The notes under the pieces were generated by a model. It was not told the DNA's origin. It worked only from the letters and a program-made list of their open reading frames with translations, and made no database searches. A stretch of 64,000 nucleotides of DNA. Origin: Trichobilharzia regenti. Its lineage: Eukaryota; Platyhelminthes; Trematoda; Strigeidida; Schistosomatidae. The stretch covers positions 15,793,517 to 15,857,516 of the forward strand of contig OX235263.1 in the NCBI GenBank assembly GCA_944472135.2, given 5' to 3'. Shown here piece by piece: positions 43,076 through 54,283 of the stretch. Made by a program: the position numbers and the translations under genes. How positions within the stretch are numbered: the stretch's first letter is position 1; the number at the start of each line of letters is the position of its first letter.

Positions 43076-43381
43076 CCTATACCATTAGCAGTCTAGAGGG
43101 TGTAAAAATACTTAAAAACAACCTATCACGTTCAAAGTCACCCACTAGAAGATATGACTAATAAACTCACGGAGAAATCTTAAATCTCACTTCAATTTGA
43201 ATTGAAGTATGCGTTGAAGATTTCGCCCTAGTTGAGAGTGTAGTGAAATCTTGGCAAATTAACTATTCATCTCAGAGAACACAATCACATCAAAATGTTC
43301 CTCCTGAGCTACAAATCTTCTCTATCATATCATCACCAGCTTTCTGTCTCTACTAGCTCTACTAACAAATAAGCAAGGATT

Positions 43382-43470
43382 AGGTATGCGTCGGCTGTGG
43401 ATTGACTTGCAGACCACTTGCGTGGTTGACAAGTGGTCTACCTACTGCGGAACTACCGACACGCTACCGA
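43382..43470 (-). repeat. Diverged SINE head
   Basis: Minus-strand GTGTCGGTAGTTCCGCAGTA and the CCGACGCATACCTAATCC end resemble the SINE family 1 head with many substitutions. Confidence 0.4.
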
Positions 43471-43479
43471 GACATAGAA

Positions 43480-44035
43480 CTGTCTATTGTTGAATAACAC
43501 AAGTGGGTGATGGTGTTGATACAATGACCTGCAAGCAGTTAATAAAGTCAAGAAAAGAGAAAATTTATGCAATAATTAACAAGAAAATTGAAATAAGAGT
43601 CTGAGTTTTGAAAAAGGTGATGAAGCTTAGGACTGAGTGTCAAGCAATCTGATTGAGTATTTGCTTGTCAAGTGTGAAGACGGTAGAGGAAACATGTCCA
43701 GAGTGACAACAGTGAATTAATTATTTGCTAAACATGCGTTAAGTGGAACTAATATGTGCTCAGTCAGCATGCATTTGAAGATAACGAGAGTCTAAGTGAA
43801 TAAAATTAAGAATATTTAATTGATTATTGAATAAGTGAATCGGTATTAAAATTTTAAAAGTTGGTGAAGTATTATTCGTATATGTGTAAAACTTGGGCAC
43901 TGTGGTAGTCAGTAATTCCATATTAGTTTGTTTATAAGATGTATCACACAGTGAGTGTAACAGTTTTATTTACTGGATAACAAGGTTTCCAACAAAATTT
44001 ATTGTTCATAGCCATCCCATCAATTATAATCACAT
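43480..44035. other. AT-rich stretch, probably PLE-related non-coding DNA
   Basis: No gene recognised. Phrases such as ATAATTAACAAGAAAATTGA resemble the 3' region of the PLE near 24 kb, but the match is weak. Confidence 0.35.
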
Positions 44036-44039
44036 GATA

Positions 44040-44406
44040 TATAGGAGAAGCCTTGAAACTTAATAACTACCCTCATAAATTAGTCAGAAAGTATGTAGGG
44101 AGATGTAAAAATCAAATAAATAATGATAGTAGTGTTAGTGATAATAATAATAATGATAATAACAATAATCACAGTAATAATAATAATAGTAACATTAGTG
44201 ACGACATTCATGTCAGACATGCTCAAGATAATTACAACACCAACAATAAGGAATCTAAATCATCAGTAGTAATTCCATACAAGGAAGGAACCTCGGAAAC
44301 CACCTTGCTAAGAATTCTTAACAAGGCAGGAATAAAAGTGGCTGGTATTCGAACCCACAAACTCAATACGAAACAAGCTTTGTCGGTTAAACGATCAATC
44401 CTGTGA
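44040..44406 (+). pseudogene. PLE reverse transcriptase C-terminal fragment
   Basis: Plus-strand frame: EALKLNNYPHKLVRKYVGRC, an asparagine-rich low-complexity insert from AAT/GAT triplets, then VVIPYKEGTSETTLLRILNK and AGIKVAGIRTHK, the conserved stretch between the PLE RT thumb and endonuclease. It is open but lacks both catalytic domains. Confidence 0.7.
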
Positions 44407-44561
44407 AACCTTTAGCACAAAATAGTTTAGTTTATTTGATATCCTACCTGCAATGATTGTCAGGTCAAATAATTGGGTCAAGGTAGTAAAATAGTGTCAG
44501 TCAGTCAGACTCGACGAACAAAAAGACCTAGCAAAATCCAGACTAGACGCACCAAAGAGTT

Positions 44562-44803
44562 CGACGGTGGAACAGCGGTTAGGACGCTCACCGACCATGC
44601 ACATGGTTCGGGGTTCGATCCCCGCCCACCGATGCACTGTTTAACCTCGCTAAGCCAGTAATAAAAAGCTGTTAATGAGGAAAATTTGGGCATGAGGCTA
44701 GCAACTTCATCCTGTAAAATTAAACATCACTGCCACAGAAACTTCAAGCCTCTAGCTTGGAGCCTTATGTTCCACTAGGAACATGAAGGAATAATAAGAC
44801 GTA
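44562..44803 (+). repeat. SINE family 2, full-length copy
   Basis: Head GACGGTGGAACAGCGGTTAG, box B GGTTCGATCCC (perfect), body CTCGCTAAGCCAGTAATAA and GGGCATGAGGCTAGCAAC, then RTE-like tail AGCCTTATGTTCCACTAGGA ending in AATAATAAG. Confidence 0.85.
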
Positions 44804-45289
44804 TCGAACGGAATTTATTGTTCATAATTATATCAATTATAATCTCATGACTTTGAAACTTGAGTTCGAAACGTCATCCAGTAAATAATACTGTTTCACT
44901 GTGTGATATGTCTTATAAACAAACTAATATGGTGAGTGATTGTCAAAAATTCAAGTGGTAAAATAGAAAAAATAAAATAAAATGAACATTACTATGACCG
45001 AGGTGAAAATGGAGTTCACCAAAATGTTTTCGAACAAATGATCCATGTTTTTTCCTATGTGTACTGAGAACTTTAGCTCTGCATAAGTGGAAAAAGCATC
45101 AACTTTTAGAGCTAGTGATTTCGACCTCGTGGATGACAAATTAGGGGAGGCTAAATAGTCTGACTTCAGCACTTAATAAATAAAAGACTTCGTTGTCCTG
45201 TGGTCACCATCATTTAGTTCCACAGGAGCATGTGAAAGAGTAGATGCACATATTAGTTGACTTAAGCAGTAGTCTATCCCTTACTCACT

Positions 45290-45485
45290 GTCGAATCGAT
45301 GATATTAGATGGTTGGTGGGAAGCCTTCGACCTAGGTTTCCTGCTAGTTAGCACTCGTCAGCAGGGCGTACTTCTAACCTTGAAGGAATTCATGTCCTTT
45401 CTGAGATTCGAACCCACGTCACCCAGTGCCGCCTTCAGTCAGAGACGTTACCACTGGGCTATTCAGGCTCGCAATTGACCTCCTG
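45290..45485 (-). repeat. SINE family 4 (tRNA-like head, hammerhead-like motif)
   Basis: Minus strand: box A-like TAGCCCAGTGGTAACG, box B GGTTCGAATCTC, then CTGACGA (plus 45355-45361), GAAA and GTC (plus 45329-45331) joined by the palindrome ACCTAGGT. Helix II is GTGC/GCA with a G-G clash at the base and helix I is poorly formed, so the ribozyme is probably decayed. Confidence 0.6.
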
Positions 45486-45491
45486 TGGGAC

Positions 45492-45775
45492 TGTAGTGGG
45501 TTTTTGATTGGACACTAGTAACTAGTGTGATGTGTGTCTAGTCCTTTCTTTGGTGCAGACTGAATTCCATCAGTCAGGTTTGTAATGTGGCCACCATTCT
45601 AGGTAGCTCGTCATCACAATATATGTTGATCTGATGATATTAGACGGTTGGAGGCACTTGGCAGGAAGCTACTTAGGATGGTGGCCACATTACAAACCTG
45701 GCTGATAGAATTCAGTATGCATCAGAGAAAGGACTGGACACATCGCTCTACTTACTGGTATCCAATCACAGTATT
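45492..45775. repeat. Inverted repeat with about 110-base arms
   Basis: The block 45492-45604 (GATTGGACACTAGTAACTAG, TTTGTAATGTGGCCACCATT) is the reverse complement, with differences, of 45663-45775 (GATGGTGGCCACATTACAAA, TTACTGGTATCCAATCAC). It abuts SINE family 4 and may be its 3' part in two orientations. Confidence 0.75.
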
Positions 45776-45799
45776 TTTGTCGAATCATATTTCATCTTA

Positions 45800-46260
45800 G
45801 AAATGCTTGGCGTTAGTCAACGGTTTAAAAAGGTGTTTTTATTGCATTTCGATATACAACTTTTAGTCACTTCAGCAATAATGTCACATTCGAATGCCAA
45901 ACTTATGAGCAGTTTCCTGTTTGGCACAATGATTTGACTGATTTCTTTCTTTATACTTCTTCCAAAAAACCTTCTAGAATATCTACTACTTAATAGTATT
46001 GTGTGGTGTTTTTTTGTTCTTTCTCGACTGTGTGTAGAGAAGAAATTTTTCAAGTTCTGCAGCATAGATAATCCATGGGGTTTCTGGTTCTATGTAGAGA
46101 CACCAGCTGTTCAAGTTTAGTATACTGCAGTGTAAAGGTTGGCTTTTGGTAGACTGAATTTTTTCGGTGTTCTATTCTGTCTCTTCTATCTAGTAATACA
46201 TCTAAAATGTGAATTTCACGCTTCGTTGCAGAATTCTAAAACATCAATTTTATTCAAGGT
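45800..46260 (-). pseudogene. PLE reverse transcriptase thumb relic
   Basis: Minus-strand reading HILDVLLDRRDRIEHRKNSV, YQKPTFT is the LDVLVxRxxxG...VYRKPT block after the PLE palm. The frame continues (45817-46065) as RRFFGRSIKKEISQII. The catalytic box is not included. Confidence 0.55.
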
Positions 46261-46429
46261 TGCATACGTTTCTTAGTTCTGTGGCTGTAGCCTCATAAGT
46301 TTGCCTACAAAGCATGTAGGGTTTCCATTCTGTTGCAGTTTATTTTAGCTCAATGGTAAATAATACACTGTGCAAATATTTATAATACTTGAAAATAAGG
46401 CGTGAATTAGATTCTTCTCTTCGTCTTGT

Positions 46430-46815
46430 TGGTTAGCTATCTTCGTCTACTCTATCTATCTTCTCTGCGTTCACTTGAGGTTCTGTCATCGCTGTCCACT
46501 TCTTCTGTCAACTTGTCGGTTTATATGCGACATTAGGCATAAGCCGTCAGCAGTCCAAATCTTGTAAAGTCTTTTTATAGGCTTCTTCTCATTTCTCACA
46601 GTCTTTCTCATATTCTAGTCCACTGCCATTAAGAAGATCATCGGTGACAGTGGACAGACTTGTCCTACTCTTGTCTTCACTTCAAACACTTCAGTGCACT
46701 TCTCGGCATGCACCATTGTGATAATCTTTATTAATGTGCATTGTAGTAGCAATAAAAGGTGGATGTCATGAAGAACCAAATCATTCTTGGTGTCATATAA
46801 TACCAAGTTGAATTA
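46430..46815 (-). pseudogene. RTE-like LINE fragment
   Basis: Minus-strand frame 46615-46806 has EVFEVKTRVGQVCPLSPMIF, LMAVD, the RTE block around TGVRQGCPLSPMIF with changes. A short continuation follows to about 46430. Confidence 0.65.
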
Positions 46816-46859
46816 TAAACTACTATCAATGACAAGGGAAGATGAGGATCCTGTAGTTA

Positions 46860-47100
46860 GTGTATATTTCTCTACATACTGTTCAGAATAAAGTTATCAC
46901 TACGATGAATATTTGAGCTTCTCACTGTGACATTTTACTTGGACATCCTCTGACAAATTGACTGATTAGAGTGAGATAGTTACCAGATTTATATTGTGGG
47001 ATAATGTTATGATAAATAAATGCATACATTTGTATGTCAAGACATCTCAAAACAAACATCTATCTATATTCAAGTATTGGTTTGTAAGGATTGGATTGAA
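46860..47100. other. Short stretch without recognised feature
   Basis: No signature seen. Confidence 0.4.
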
Positions 47101-47103
47101 GGG

Positions 47104-47335
47104 TTACAGGATTTCATCATGAGCTGACATTGGTTACAGAACCATTGGAAAGCTTGAGAGTACTGGACAGCTGTTTCGTCCTAGTTTGGGACTCTTCAGT
47201 AGTACGCGCCCACCACCAGGGTTTGAAACTAGGAGATAACCGGAAGGTCCTGAGCTTGAACCCCGGTGGTGGATGCGTACTGGTGAAGACTCTCAAGCTA
47301 GGACGGAACAACTGTCCAGTACTCCCAGGTTATTT
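47104..47335. repeat. SINE family 3, head-to-head pair
   Basis: The left arm (47104-47240) reads on the minus strand, the right arm (47242-47335) on the plus strand, meeting at the box B region. The left arm keeps an intact hammerhead core at 47160-47203. The right arm has CTGGTGAAGA and GGAA, so its ribozyme is degenerate. Confidence 0.72.
47160..47203 (-). ncRNA. Hammerhead ribozyme motif (SINE family 3)
   Basis: Minus strand: CTGAAGA, GTCC/GGAC helix II, GAAA, helix III on the palindrome ACAGCTGT, cleavage triplet GTC. Helix I GTACT/AGTAC has five pairs after an A-C mismatch next to the core. Confidence 0.58.
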
Positions 47336-47639
47336 AATGATTTAATGATTCCCATTGTAGCGTTCAGAACAAAATATTCAGCGAAGACACTCTTTTCAAC
47401 GAATTTAGTACCAAGCTGTACAATCGTATATATATGGTTTTATAAAGAAATTATATCCGGTGAGGGAATTAAGTCAAAGGTGTAAATACGTGAAATAATA
47501 ATAGTATGCAATAAATTTAAAATATTTGTGATTATATTCATAGTTTAAGTCAAGTGGAACAATAATGTCATATATAAGATATTACATCAGGTGTATAGAT
47601 TTTGGAAGGAGGTATATAATTATAAGATTAGTAGACGAA

Positions 47640-49125
47640 TATAAAATGTTACATAACATGGTGTGAAATTTGATAAGACAGAATTCAACATTGTAAAAAT
47701 AAAAATATATGAACTATTAATTTTGGGTTTAAAATGTCAAATGGGTCAAGTGGAAAAGATTCAGAGTGAGAATAGTAACAATAATAATGATGATGATAAT
47801 AATAAAAATAATAGAAGTAATAAGGGTAAACTACATAGAACAACTAACTAAACAAAATCCATAAATGTCTCTCCCTCTACGGCCAAGGCAGAAGTAGGGA
47901 TTGTACATACTTCTTTTGTAAACAAAGGTCTGGCTTAAAGTCATGAATTGCCAGGGCCTCAGCTGTCCTTAGAAGTCTCTAGTGAAAGAAAACGCGAGAA
48001 GTTAGCATGAATTCTATATATGATCTTGGAATCATGATCAGGGTTGACCGACTGACAGAAGTCAATCAGGTGTTCCAGAATGGAGCTTTGCACACACTTC
48101 TTTTCTCCCTTGTATAACCAAGCTGGAATATGTTCTCGTATCTGTGCGGAGAGCGTTCTCTGACTACGGCCAATGCACCTTGCTCCACAAGAGCAGGTGA
48201 ACTGGTAGATGCACATGGCGGCGGTCAGACGGGGGAGCTTATCTTTTACAGAGGTAGAGAACAATTTGCGGTTCGTGAACGTCATATGCAATCTAGCTGC
48301 AGGGAACGTTTTACTAACTGATTTAGAGAGACGATTTTCGAGCATATCTGAAGCTTGATCACCCTTGAATTCCAAGTTCATGAATAAGGTTTTCTTTAGA
48401 ACTGAGTCGGCGACCAGTTTAGACTGCTTATCTTTCATGTTGCTGTTTTTCTGCGAGTGTGGCTTTCAGAAAGTCAAGTTCTGAGTCGACGCAATCAGAA
48501 CTACAAATGTTCCTTATCCTAAAGCAGAGCGAATGAATTAGGTTCCTTTTCCTGGAAATAGGCACCCAGCTGTAAAAATTAGTTAGTTGTCCGTTCCATG
48601 TACGTTTACGGTGGATAGATCTTTTCAGAGATCCATCATTATGTCTACTAAGGCACACATCAAGAAACGGAATACTTAGTTCAGATTTCTTTTCTATGGT
48701 GAATTGTAAAGAAGGGTGGCAATTATTAAAAGCAAACAAGAATTACGCTATTATCGCAGATGACGAAAGTGTCGCCTAGGTATCTTTTATAAAATGTCAA
48801 AATGACCGATGGTTTGACCAAGTTTAGAATTTTCAAGCTTTGCCATAAAACAATCAGCCAACAAGGAACCCAGTGGTGGTCCCATGGCAGTGCCATCTCT
48901 CTGTTTAAAGATCTCATTATTGAAGGTGAACTGAACATTCAACGTGCATCTCAATAAAAGCTCTTTGAGGTAGATTGTCGCCAAACCTATTTCTAAACTA
49001 TGTGTATCAATAGAATTACATAAATAGAAAACAGTTTCCATGAGAGGAAAATTGGTAAATAGCGACGTCACATCTAATGATTCTCTAAATAATGTCAGCT
49101 CATGATGAAATTCTGTAACCAATCT
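47640..49125 (-). pseudogene. Penelope-like element, RT and GIY-YIG domains, broken
   Basis: Three minus-strand frames in order. RT (48787-49122): DVTSLFTNFPLMETV and DGTAMGPPLGSLLADCF. Palm box YLGDTFVICD near 48780, where the usual YxDD has lost its first aspartate. Thumb (48428-48739): SIPFLDVCLSRHNDGSL. Endonuclease (47959-48438): YQFTCSCGARCIGRSQRTL, REHIPAWL. The tail at 47.64-47.96 kb has GAT/AAT-rich 3' DNA. Frameshifts separate RT, thumb and endonuclease. Confidence 0.75.
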
Positions 49126-49404
49126 ATCTTTATTGTATACTTAGTTTTCACAAAGTTATTCTTTGACATATTTACATCAAATCCGTAGAAATATTCCGTC
49201 TTTTGCCTACGGCGGCAGGGGGAGGGGTTTTGAAGAATGTTTTATTCAAGCATATAAGTAATTACTTTTAAAATTATAATTTTTGTCACCGGCTATCAGA
49301 AAATAATTTGAATTTGAGTTACTACAAAGAATAGTTTGGTGAAACAATAACTTTGTGAAATGAATCACCAAGTTCAATCCGGTTATCACTTGTCAGTTGT
49401 CATC

Positions 49405-50640
49405 AGTACTACTATTAATAATAATAATCACTTTATTCCACAACAATAAAAATTTACAGCATGGAATTTTCAGCGTTTCTTTTACATATTGCAATGGTTT
49501 AGCTCTGTTTATAATTATATAAATGTATAAAATGTTAAAATATTGATAGTTAATAGGAAAAAACAAAAAAAATAATAAAAAAAACCCAACAAAATCACAC
49601 CATTCTAGGTCATAGTGAATAACAAATAAATAATATAACGAATAACACATGCATAATAATATGCATCATTACATTTTATAGTTTAGTTATTGATTCAAAA
49701 GTTGCAAAAGTTCTTTTCTGATATTTGTCTCTTCACACAATACTCGTGCCAAATATGGTACGGTCGAATTTTTATATTTTGTAGTACGAGCATAAATGCT
49801 TATGAAATTTCTTCTGGTCTTACATGAAGAGATACAAGGAAACAATTGTGAATAAAGCGGATGTTCACTATCAGATAAGATAACTTTAGCTAAGTGTTTA
49901 CAAGAATTCATATGCCTATTGACAACAGTGTCGTTTAGTTGAGTCAAAGGGATAGCACTGACCCTACTTACAGCCTTCAATGTTCTTTGTAGTATTATAT
50001 GGTTTTTCTTGAGTAGCCCAGGGAAGAATAATGGAGAACAATAAAGAATGATGGGCAAAACACATGAATTAATAAATTGTATGAGAAGAGATTGGGTTAT
50101 ACCTGAGTGCCTCAACTTCTTTATGTGATAAGTCAGACGGAAAACTTTCTTAGAAACTATAAGAATATGAGACGATCAGCAAAGGTTTGAAGAGAAACTA
50201 ATGCCAAGATAAGAAACACTTGACTTACACTCTATCATGGTACCATCAATATTACAACAATCATGAGATTGGATCAATCCATGCATGTCTTTTTCACTTC
50301 TCAAGCTGAAATCAACAGTGTTACATTTAGTTGGATTTAGTTTAAGATCATTTGAGCCAGACCAATCCTTTACTTCAGCTAAGAAGCCATTCATATGGGA
50401 ACAATCCGATGTGGAAACTACAGGGACAGAAACGGTCAGATCATCGGCATACTTAATGAAGTTAACTTTGGGTGAGTTCGGAAGGTCATGCAAAAAGAAA
50501 GAGAAAAGAAATGGAGAAAGTACTGCACCTTGAGGCACACCACTTTCAGTTAGCTGAGAAGTGGTTATGGTTGGTTTAAGTCAGTTAGTAGCTTTATCGA
50601 CCTTAGTGTTAAATACACTGGCATATGTGCTTAGTGTTAA
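49405..50640 (-). pseudogene. CR1-like LINE, 5'-truncated RT and 3' end
   Basis: Minus-strand frames 50176-50538 and 49687-50115 match the intact element: MPQGAVLSPFLFSFFLHDLP, NFIKYADDLTVSVP (YADD kept), LKLNPTKCNTVDFS, then RHSGITQSLLIQFINSCVLP and HPLYSQLFPCISS. A frameshift near 50150 divides them. The 3' end at 49409-49476 has GCTGAAAATTCCATGCTGTA and TTGTGGAATAAAGTG plus ATT repeats. Confidence 0.8.
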
Positions 50641-50740
50641 TTTTTATACCAATGAAATTTAATAAACATAATGATAGATTAAGGATGTTAAATAATTTCA
50701 TCAAATATTATCCAAGAATCTTAGTGGAGAACTTGGGCAT

Positions 50741-51190
50741 TCTTCTTCTTCTTCTTCTTATTTTTATTATTCCTTTGCATTGCAAGTGGAACATTGGGAT
50801 TCCAGAATACATCTCCGCTTCGTTCGCTTTTCTGCCGTCCTCTTTAGCTGGCTAGCCCCACGACTGACCAAACTCGCTCATTTCTTCCTCACGCGATCTC
50901 CTGCATTTCATTCTCGCATCAAGGACCCACTCATCACTCCACACTCGTCGATCCACTCGAGAAATGGCCTGGCGTGCGATGTCATTTGGTGGCCTCTTCA
51001 AAGTATACCTGATCAATCTTCACTTCGCCTACATATTGGTTGAGCAATCGGCTTTCGCCTGTCGGTTTTTTCCCATAGTTTTGTGTTGTTTATTCTTTCT
51101 GGTCAGCCATTTGATCTTCAGTATGAAGCCAGGGAAGGGGGCAGTTGTTGATAAAAGTTTGTAACCTGTTGAGAATCCTTTACATGATAC
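50741..51190 (-). pseudogene. RTE-like LINE 3' fragment
   Basis: Minus strand: the C-terminal region with KIKWLTRK, ending in a 3' tail at 50741-50785 (TCT/ATT triplets and a CACTTGCAATGCAAAGG-like end). Frames are broken. Confidence 0.6.
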
Positions 51191-51299
51191 GCATTCTGGT
51201 AATATCAAATCTATATTAGGTGAGTTTAACTGAAATAACACACACAGTGACTAAGGGTTAATAGCCAGACGGCTTTTCGAGCAAAGTTTATTATTACAT

Positions 51300-51520
51300 C
51301 ATTTCATTCTCAAGGCTTCATAATTTGCCTTACATATATATGTATCCCCCTTGGGGTTTATTGCGGTTCTCCATATTTCAGGTATAGATGTTACGTCATT
51401 TGAATTATATTTATTGGGTGTTGATGCGATGAAGAAAGATTCAGTGGATAACTTCTATCTCGACCTGTTTATATAACCTTTTAATACTTTCGCTCTGCCC
51501 TAACCTACTGTTTGATTACA
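51300..51520 (-). repeat. PLE terminus, inverted relative to the relic at 51.84 kb
   Basis: Plus-strand GATGAAGAAAGATTCAGTGG and TTTCGCTCTGCCCTAACC, when reversed, match GTGAAAGTATTGAAAAG and CACTGAATCTTTCTTCG at 52.05-52.12 kb. Confidence 0.5.
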
Positions 51521-51524
51521 TAAT

Positions 51525-51692
51525 AAGTGATCCACAGCCACTGACGCACTCCACTACCCCACTAAACCACTAATACAACTGACAAAGAGGGAAAGTTGAC
51601 GTGGAGGCTAAAAATAAACACCGCTGCTACCGGAACTTTAAGCCTCTAGCTTAAAGCCCTATCCCCCCCGTGGGAATGTGAAGGAAAAACAG
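51525..51692 (+). repeat. SINE family 2, eroded copy
   Basis: Poor head, then AAACACCGCTGCTACCGGAA, CTTTAAGCCTCTAGCTTAAA, and the RTE-like tail region AGCCCTATCCCCCCCGTGGG. Confidence 0.6.
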
Positions 51693-51834
51693 AAAACTTT
51701 TCTCACAGTCATCGTAACGTTATTTAGTGAAATTTACTATTTTTCTTAATTGAATCAATCTATTTCTTTAAACTGGCATAGTTTATCTCTGAGAGAGAGA
51801 GAGTTGGTTAGGTGATTGATTTCTAAACCCTACC

Positions 51835-52130
51835 CGAATTCCGGCTTCATCAAGGATTCTATCATGTGATGACTGTGAGGTTCATTGCATAGGTCATACT
51901 AGCAGGTTGGGGATGATTAGACTATCGTGACAGAAGAATTTAGCTAGACCTGGAATGATTGATTCTGGTAATTTAAAGTATCTGAAATAAAGTTGAGTCG
52001 TTGCAATGCATTCACTTCCATGCAATCACACAATACAGCCGGACAGGGTGAAAGTATTGAAAAGTAAATTAGTTAGGTGGAGAGGGAGAAAGGGAGGTTA
52101 ATCACTGAATCTTTCTTCGTTGAATCATCA
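51835..52130 (+). pseudogene. PLE GIY-YIG endonuclease relic
   Basis: Plus-strand reading: ILSCDDCEVHCIGHTSRLGM (CxxC plus CIGHT core), KNLARPGMIDSGNLKYLK, MHSLPCNHTIQPDRVKVLKS. Stops are frequent. Same family as the minus-strand relic at 33.05 kb. Confidence 0.55.
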
Positions 52131-52377
52131 CTGAACGCGTGCTGTCGAAATGGTGCAATTCTCTAACACGATATGTGGAAAACTAAAACTGATAATAAGA
52201 GGATGAGAAAAAAAAATATATATATATAAGGCCAATTCTAGGGCTGTTAGAATGTATTGTTATGATTTAGAGCAATAAAATATACTCGAAAGATTACCCA
52301 GTTACCAATAATGTATGAATCACTGTGTGTTACATTCTATAAGATTATTCAAGTATTGGCTTGCATGGATTTGATTG

Positions 52378-52745
52378 GTTTCAGGATTTCACAGTGAACT
52401 GACATCGGTTAAAGGATCATTAGAGAACCTAGGAGTATTTTACAGCTGTTTCCTCTTAGTCTCTGACTCTTCGGCAGTACGCACCCTCCAACGGGGTTCG
52501 AACTCAGGACCTTTTGTTTCCAAGGTGAGCTCACAAACCATAAAGCCACTGAGACCCATTTCAATAGTCCATGAATTCTAACTTCTGCCAATTCATGATA
52601 CAACACGATCACTGGTGAATGTCTTCAGCCAGAAGGTCCCGCATTCGAGCCTCGATGAATGCGTACTTTCGAAGAGTCCTCTTCAGTACTCTCAGGTTTT
52701 TCAGTGGTCCTCTAGCCGATGTAAGTTTATGATGAGGTGCTGAAG
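52378..52745. repeat. SINE family 3, third head-to-head pair
   Basis: The left arm (52378-52560) is on the minus strand with box B GGTTCGAACTC in reverse, and the right arm (52610-52745) on the plus strand. Hammerhead cores are degraded in both (CCGAAGA; TCGAAGA). Confidence 0.65.
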
Positions 52746-52929
52746 TGAAATTATATAATGCGGAGGTATCCTAAAGGCGTTGCAAAAACGCGTGGAACGA
52801 TGAGGGCATATTTTTACTCTAAACATGCTCCTAGTTGAATAGGGAATCATTTAAGTAAGGTTGCCGTCCACTTTACTGACGGAATGTTTTTGGAATGAGA
52901 TTTTAGTTCCTTACATAAGTCTTAGCTAT

Positions 52930-53220
52930 TGCTTCTGGGACCTATATTACAATTAAGCAGTCTAAATGAAGGTGTAGCAAAAACCATCTACAGTTCAATA
53001 TTGGACCATCTGGACCTAACCGGTCACAAAGCTAGCCACCGTTGAAAATCCTTCTCTATCATCTACCGGGTGCTAAATAAATTGCCAGAAACATCGAAGA
53101 GCCGTATGCTGCAAACATCAGAGGCTATTGCAATTCGCATGAAACAACCAGTGCTTTGTGTGCAAAAGAAGCAGCTGCAGCCAGCCACTAATACTGTCCT
53201 GGCAGGACTTTAGTGGAGAC
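52930..53220 (+). pseudogene. PLE endonuclease C-terminal relic
   Basis: Plus strand: SIIYRVLNKLPETSKSRMLQ, TSEAIAIRMKQPVLCVQKK, the standard PLE C-terminal signature. The GIY-YIG core is missing. Confidence 0.65.
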
Positions 53221-53224
53221 TATA

Positions 53225-53865
53225 AATTCATGCATGAATTTGTATTATTGTTATCTTTCCTAATTTTTCTGACATTCAGTTTATTGTTATGTTGATGCTA
53301 ATGAGCTGTAATCTATCAATATTATCGATTCGATGTTATTTAAACAACATTAATGTCGTCCATAACACTAATTCATTCATTCATTCACTATTATGCGTGG
53401 ATTTATAACTGTAAAGCCTGATGGTGAAGTCATAGAAAAGAGTATTCTTTGTTCAGTATCCATTCTTTAAGGTTCGGTTAAATATATATTATAAATCCGT
53501 GATGAATTTTATGCATAAGGAATAATCCTCATGTTTGCTTCTTAATTACAACTAACTTTGTACATTTAGCTAAAATGTTTATTTTCTTTTCTGGTATACA
53601 TTTTCTAAGAAACAGATGGTGGTTTTTTTAAAAACATGAATTTTGTTCACCTCCAAATATTTCCTGCGTTCAGATGATTCGCATGTATTATTGTGAATAG
53701 CCCAATATCGTATTATTTTTCTCCTAGGATTTACCAGATGTTATAGCTTAAAGTAAATTTGCTATTTAATTTGGAAATGTTTAAATGAACCATATTTCAG
53801 TACAGACATAATACCTGATAGACGAGTAAATAAATAAATAAATAATATATAAAGAGTTTGTCACT
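53225..53865. other. Stretch without recognised feature
   Basis: AT-rich, no signature seen. A short TAAA repeat lies near 53825-53845. Confidence 0.45.
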
Positions 53866-53869
53866 TCAC

Positions 53870-54125
53870 CATGTCGGTGGCACAGTGGTTAGGACACTCA
53901 CCAACCTTGCATATGGTTCATGGTTCGATCCCCGGTCACCGATGCACTCCTTTACCTTTCTAAGCCAGAAATAAAGCTGGTAAAGAGAGAAGGTTGGGCA
54001 TGAGGCGGCTGGCAACTGCATCTTGTAAAAATAAACATCACTGCTACAGAAACTTCAAGCCTCTAGCTTGAAGTCCTGTGTTCCACAGGGAACGTGGAGA
54101 AATTAATAATAATAAATAATAATAA
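53870..54125 (+). repeat. SINE family 2, full-length copy
   Basis: GTCGGTGGCACAGTGGTTAG (perfect box A), box B GGTTCGATCCC, CTAAGCCAGAAATAAAGCTG, GGGCATGAGGC, AAACATCACTGCTACAGAAA, then AAGTCCTGTGTTCCACAGGG and AAT repeats at 54105-54125. Confidence 0.88.
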
Positions 54126-54283
54126 TGCGACTTCCTCGCAGATCTAAAAACATGTGGCTTTCAAAGTAAGCTCATTCAACTTATTCTTTACCATAATAAT
54201 CTATAATTATTAGTGATATTCTTTTTCAAAGGGAAAACTTAATTTCATGTATTCACTTGTACTGCGCTTGTAGGTTGAGTACA

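Larger units (their letters stand above)
41262..43330 (+). mobile_element. PLE 3' end between inverted termini, split by an LTR element
   Basis: A PLE terminus at 41262-41470 in minus orientation (TTGTGTTCTCTGAGCTGAAT) recurs in plus orientation at 43083-43330 (TCTCAGAGAACACAATCACA). Endonuclease coding DNA lies between them at 41540-41990, and the young LTR element sits inside at 42016-43075. Removing the LTR element restores TTCCTATACC, continuous with the right terminus. Confidence 0.72.
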
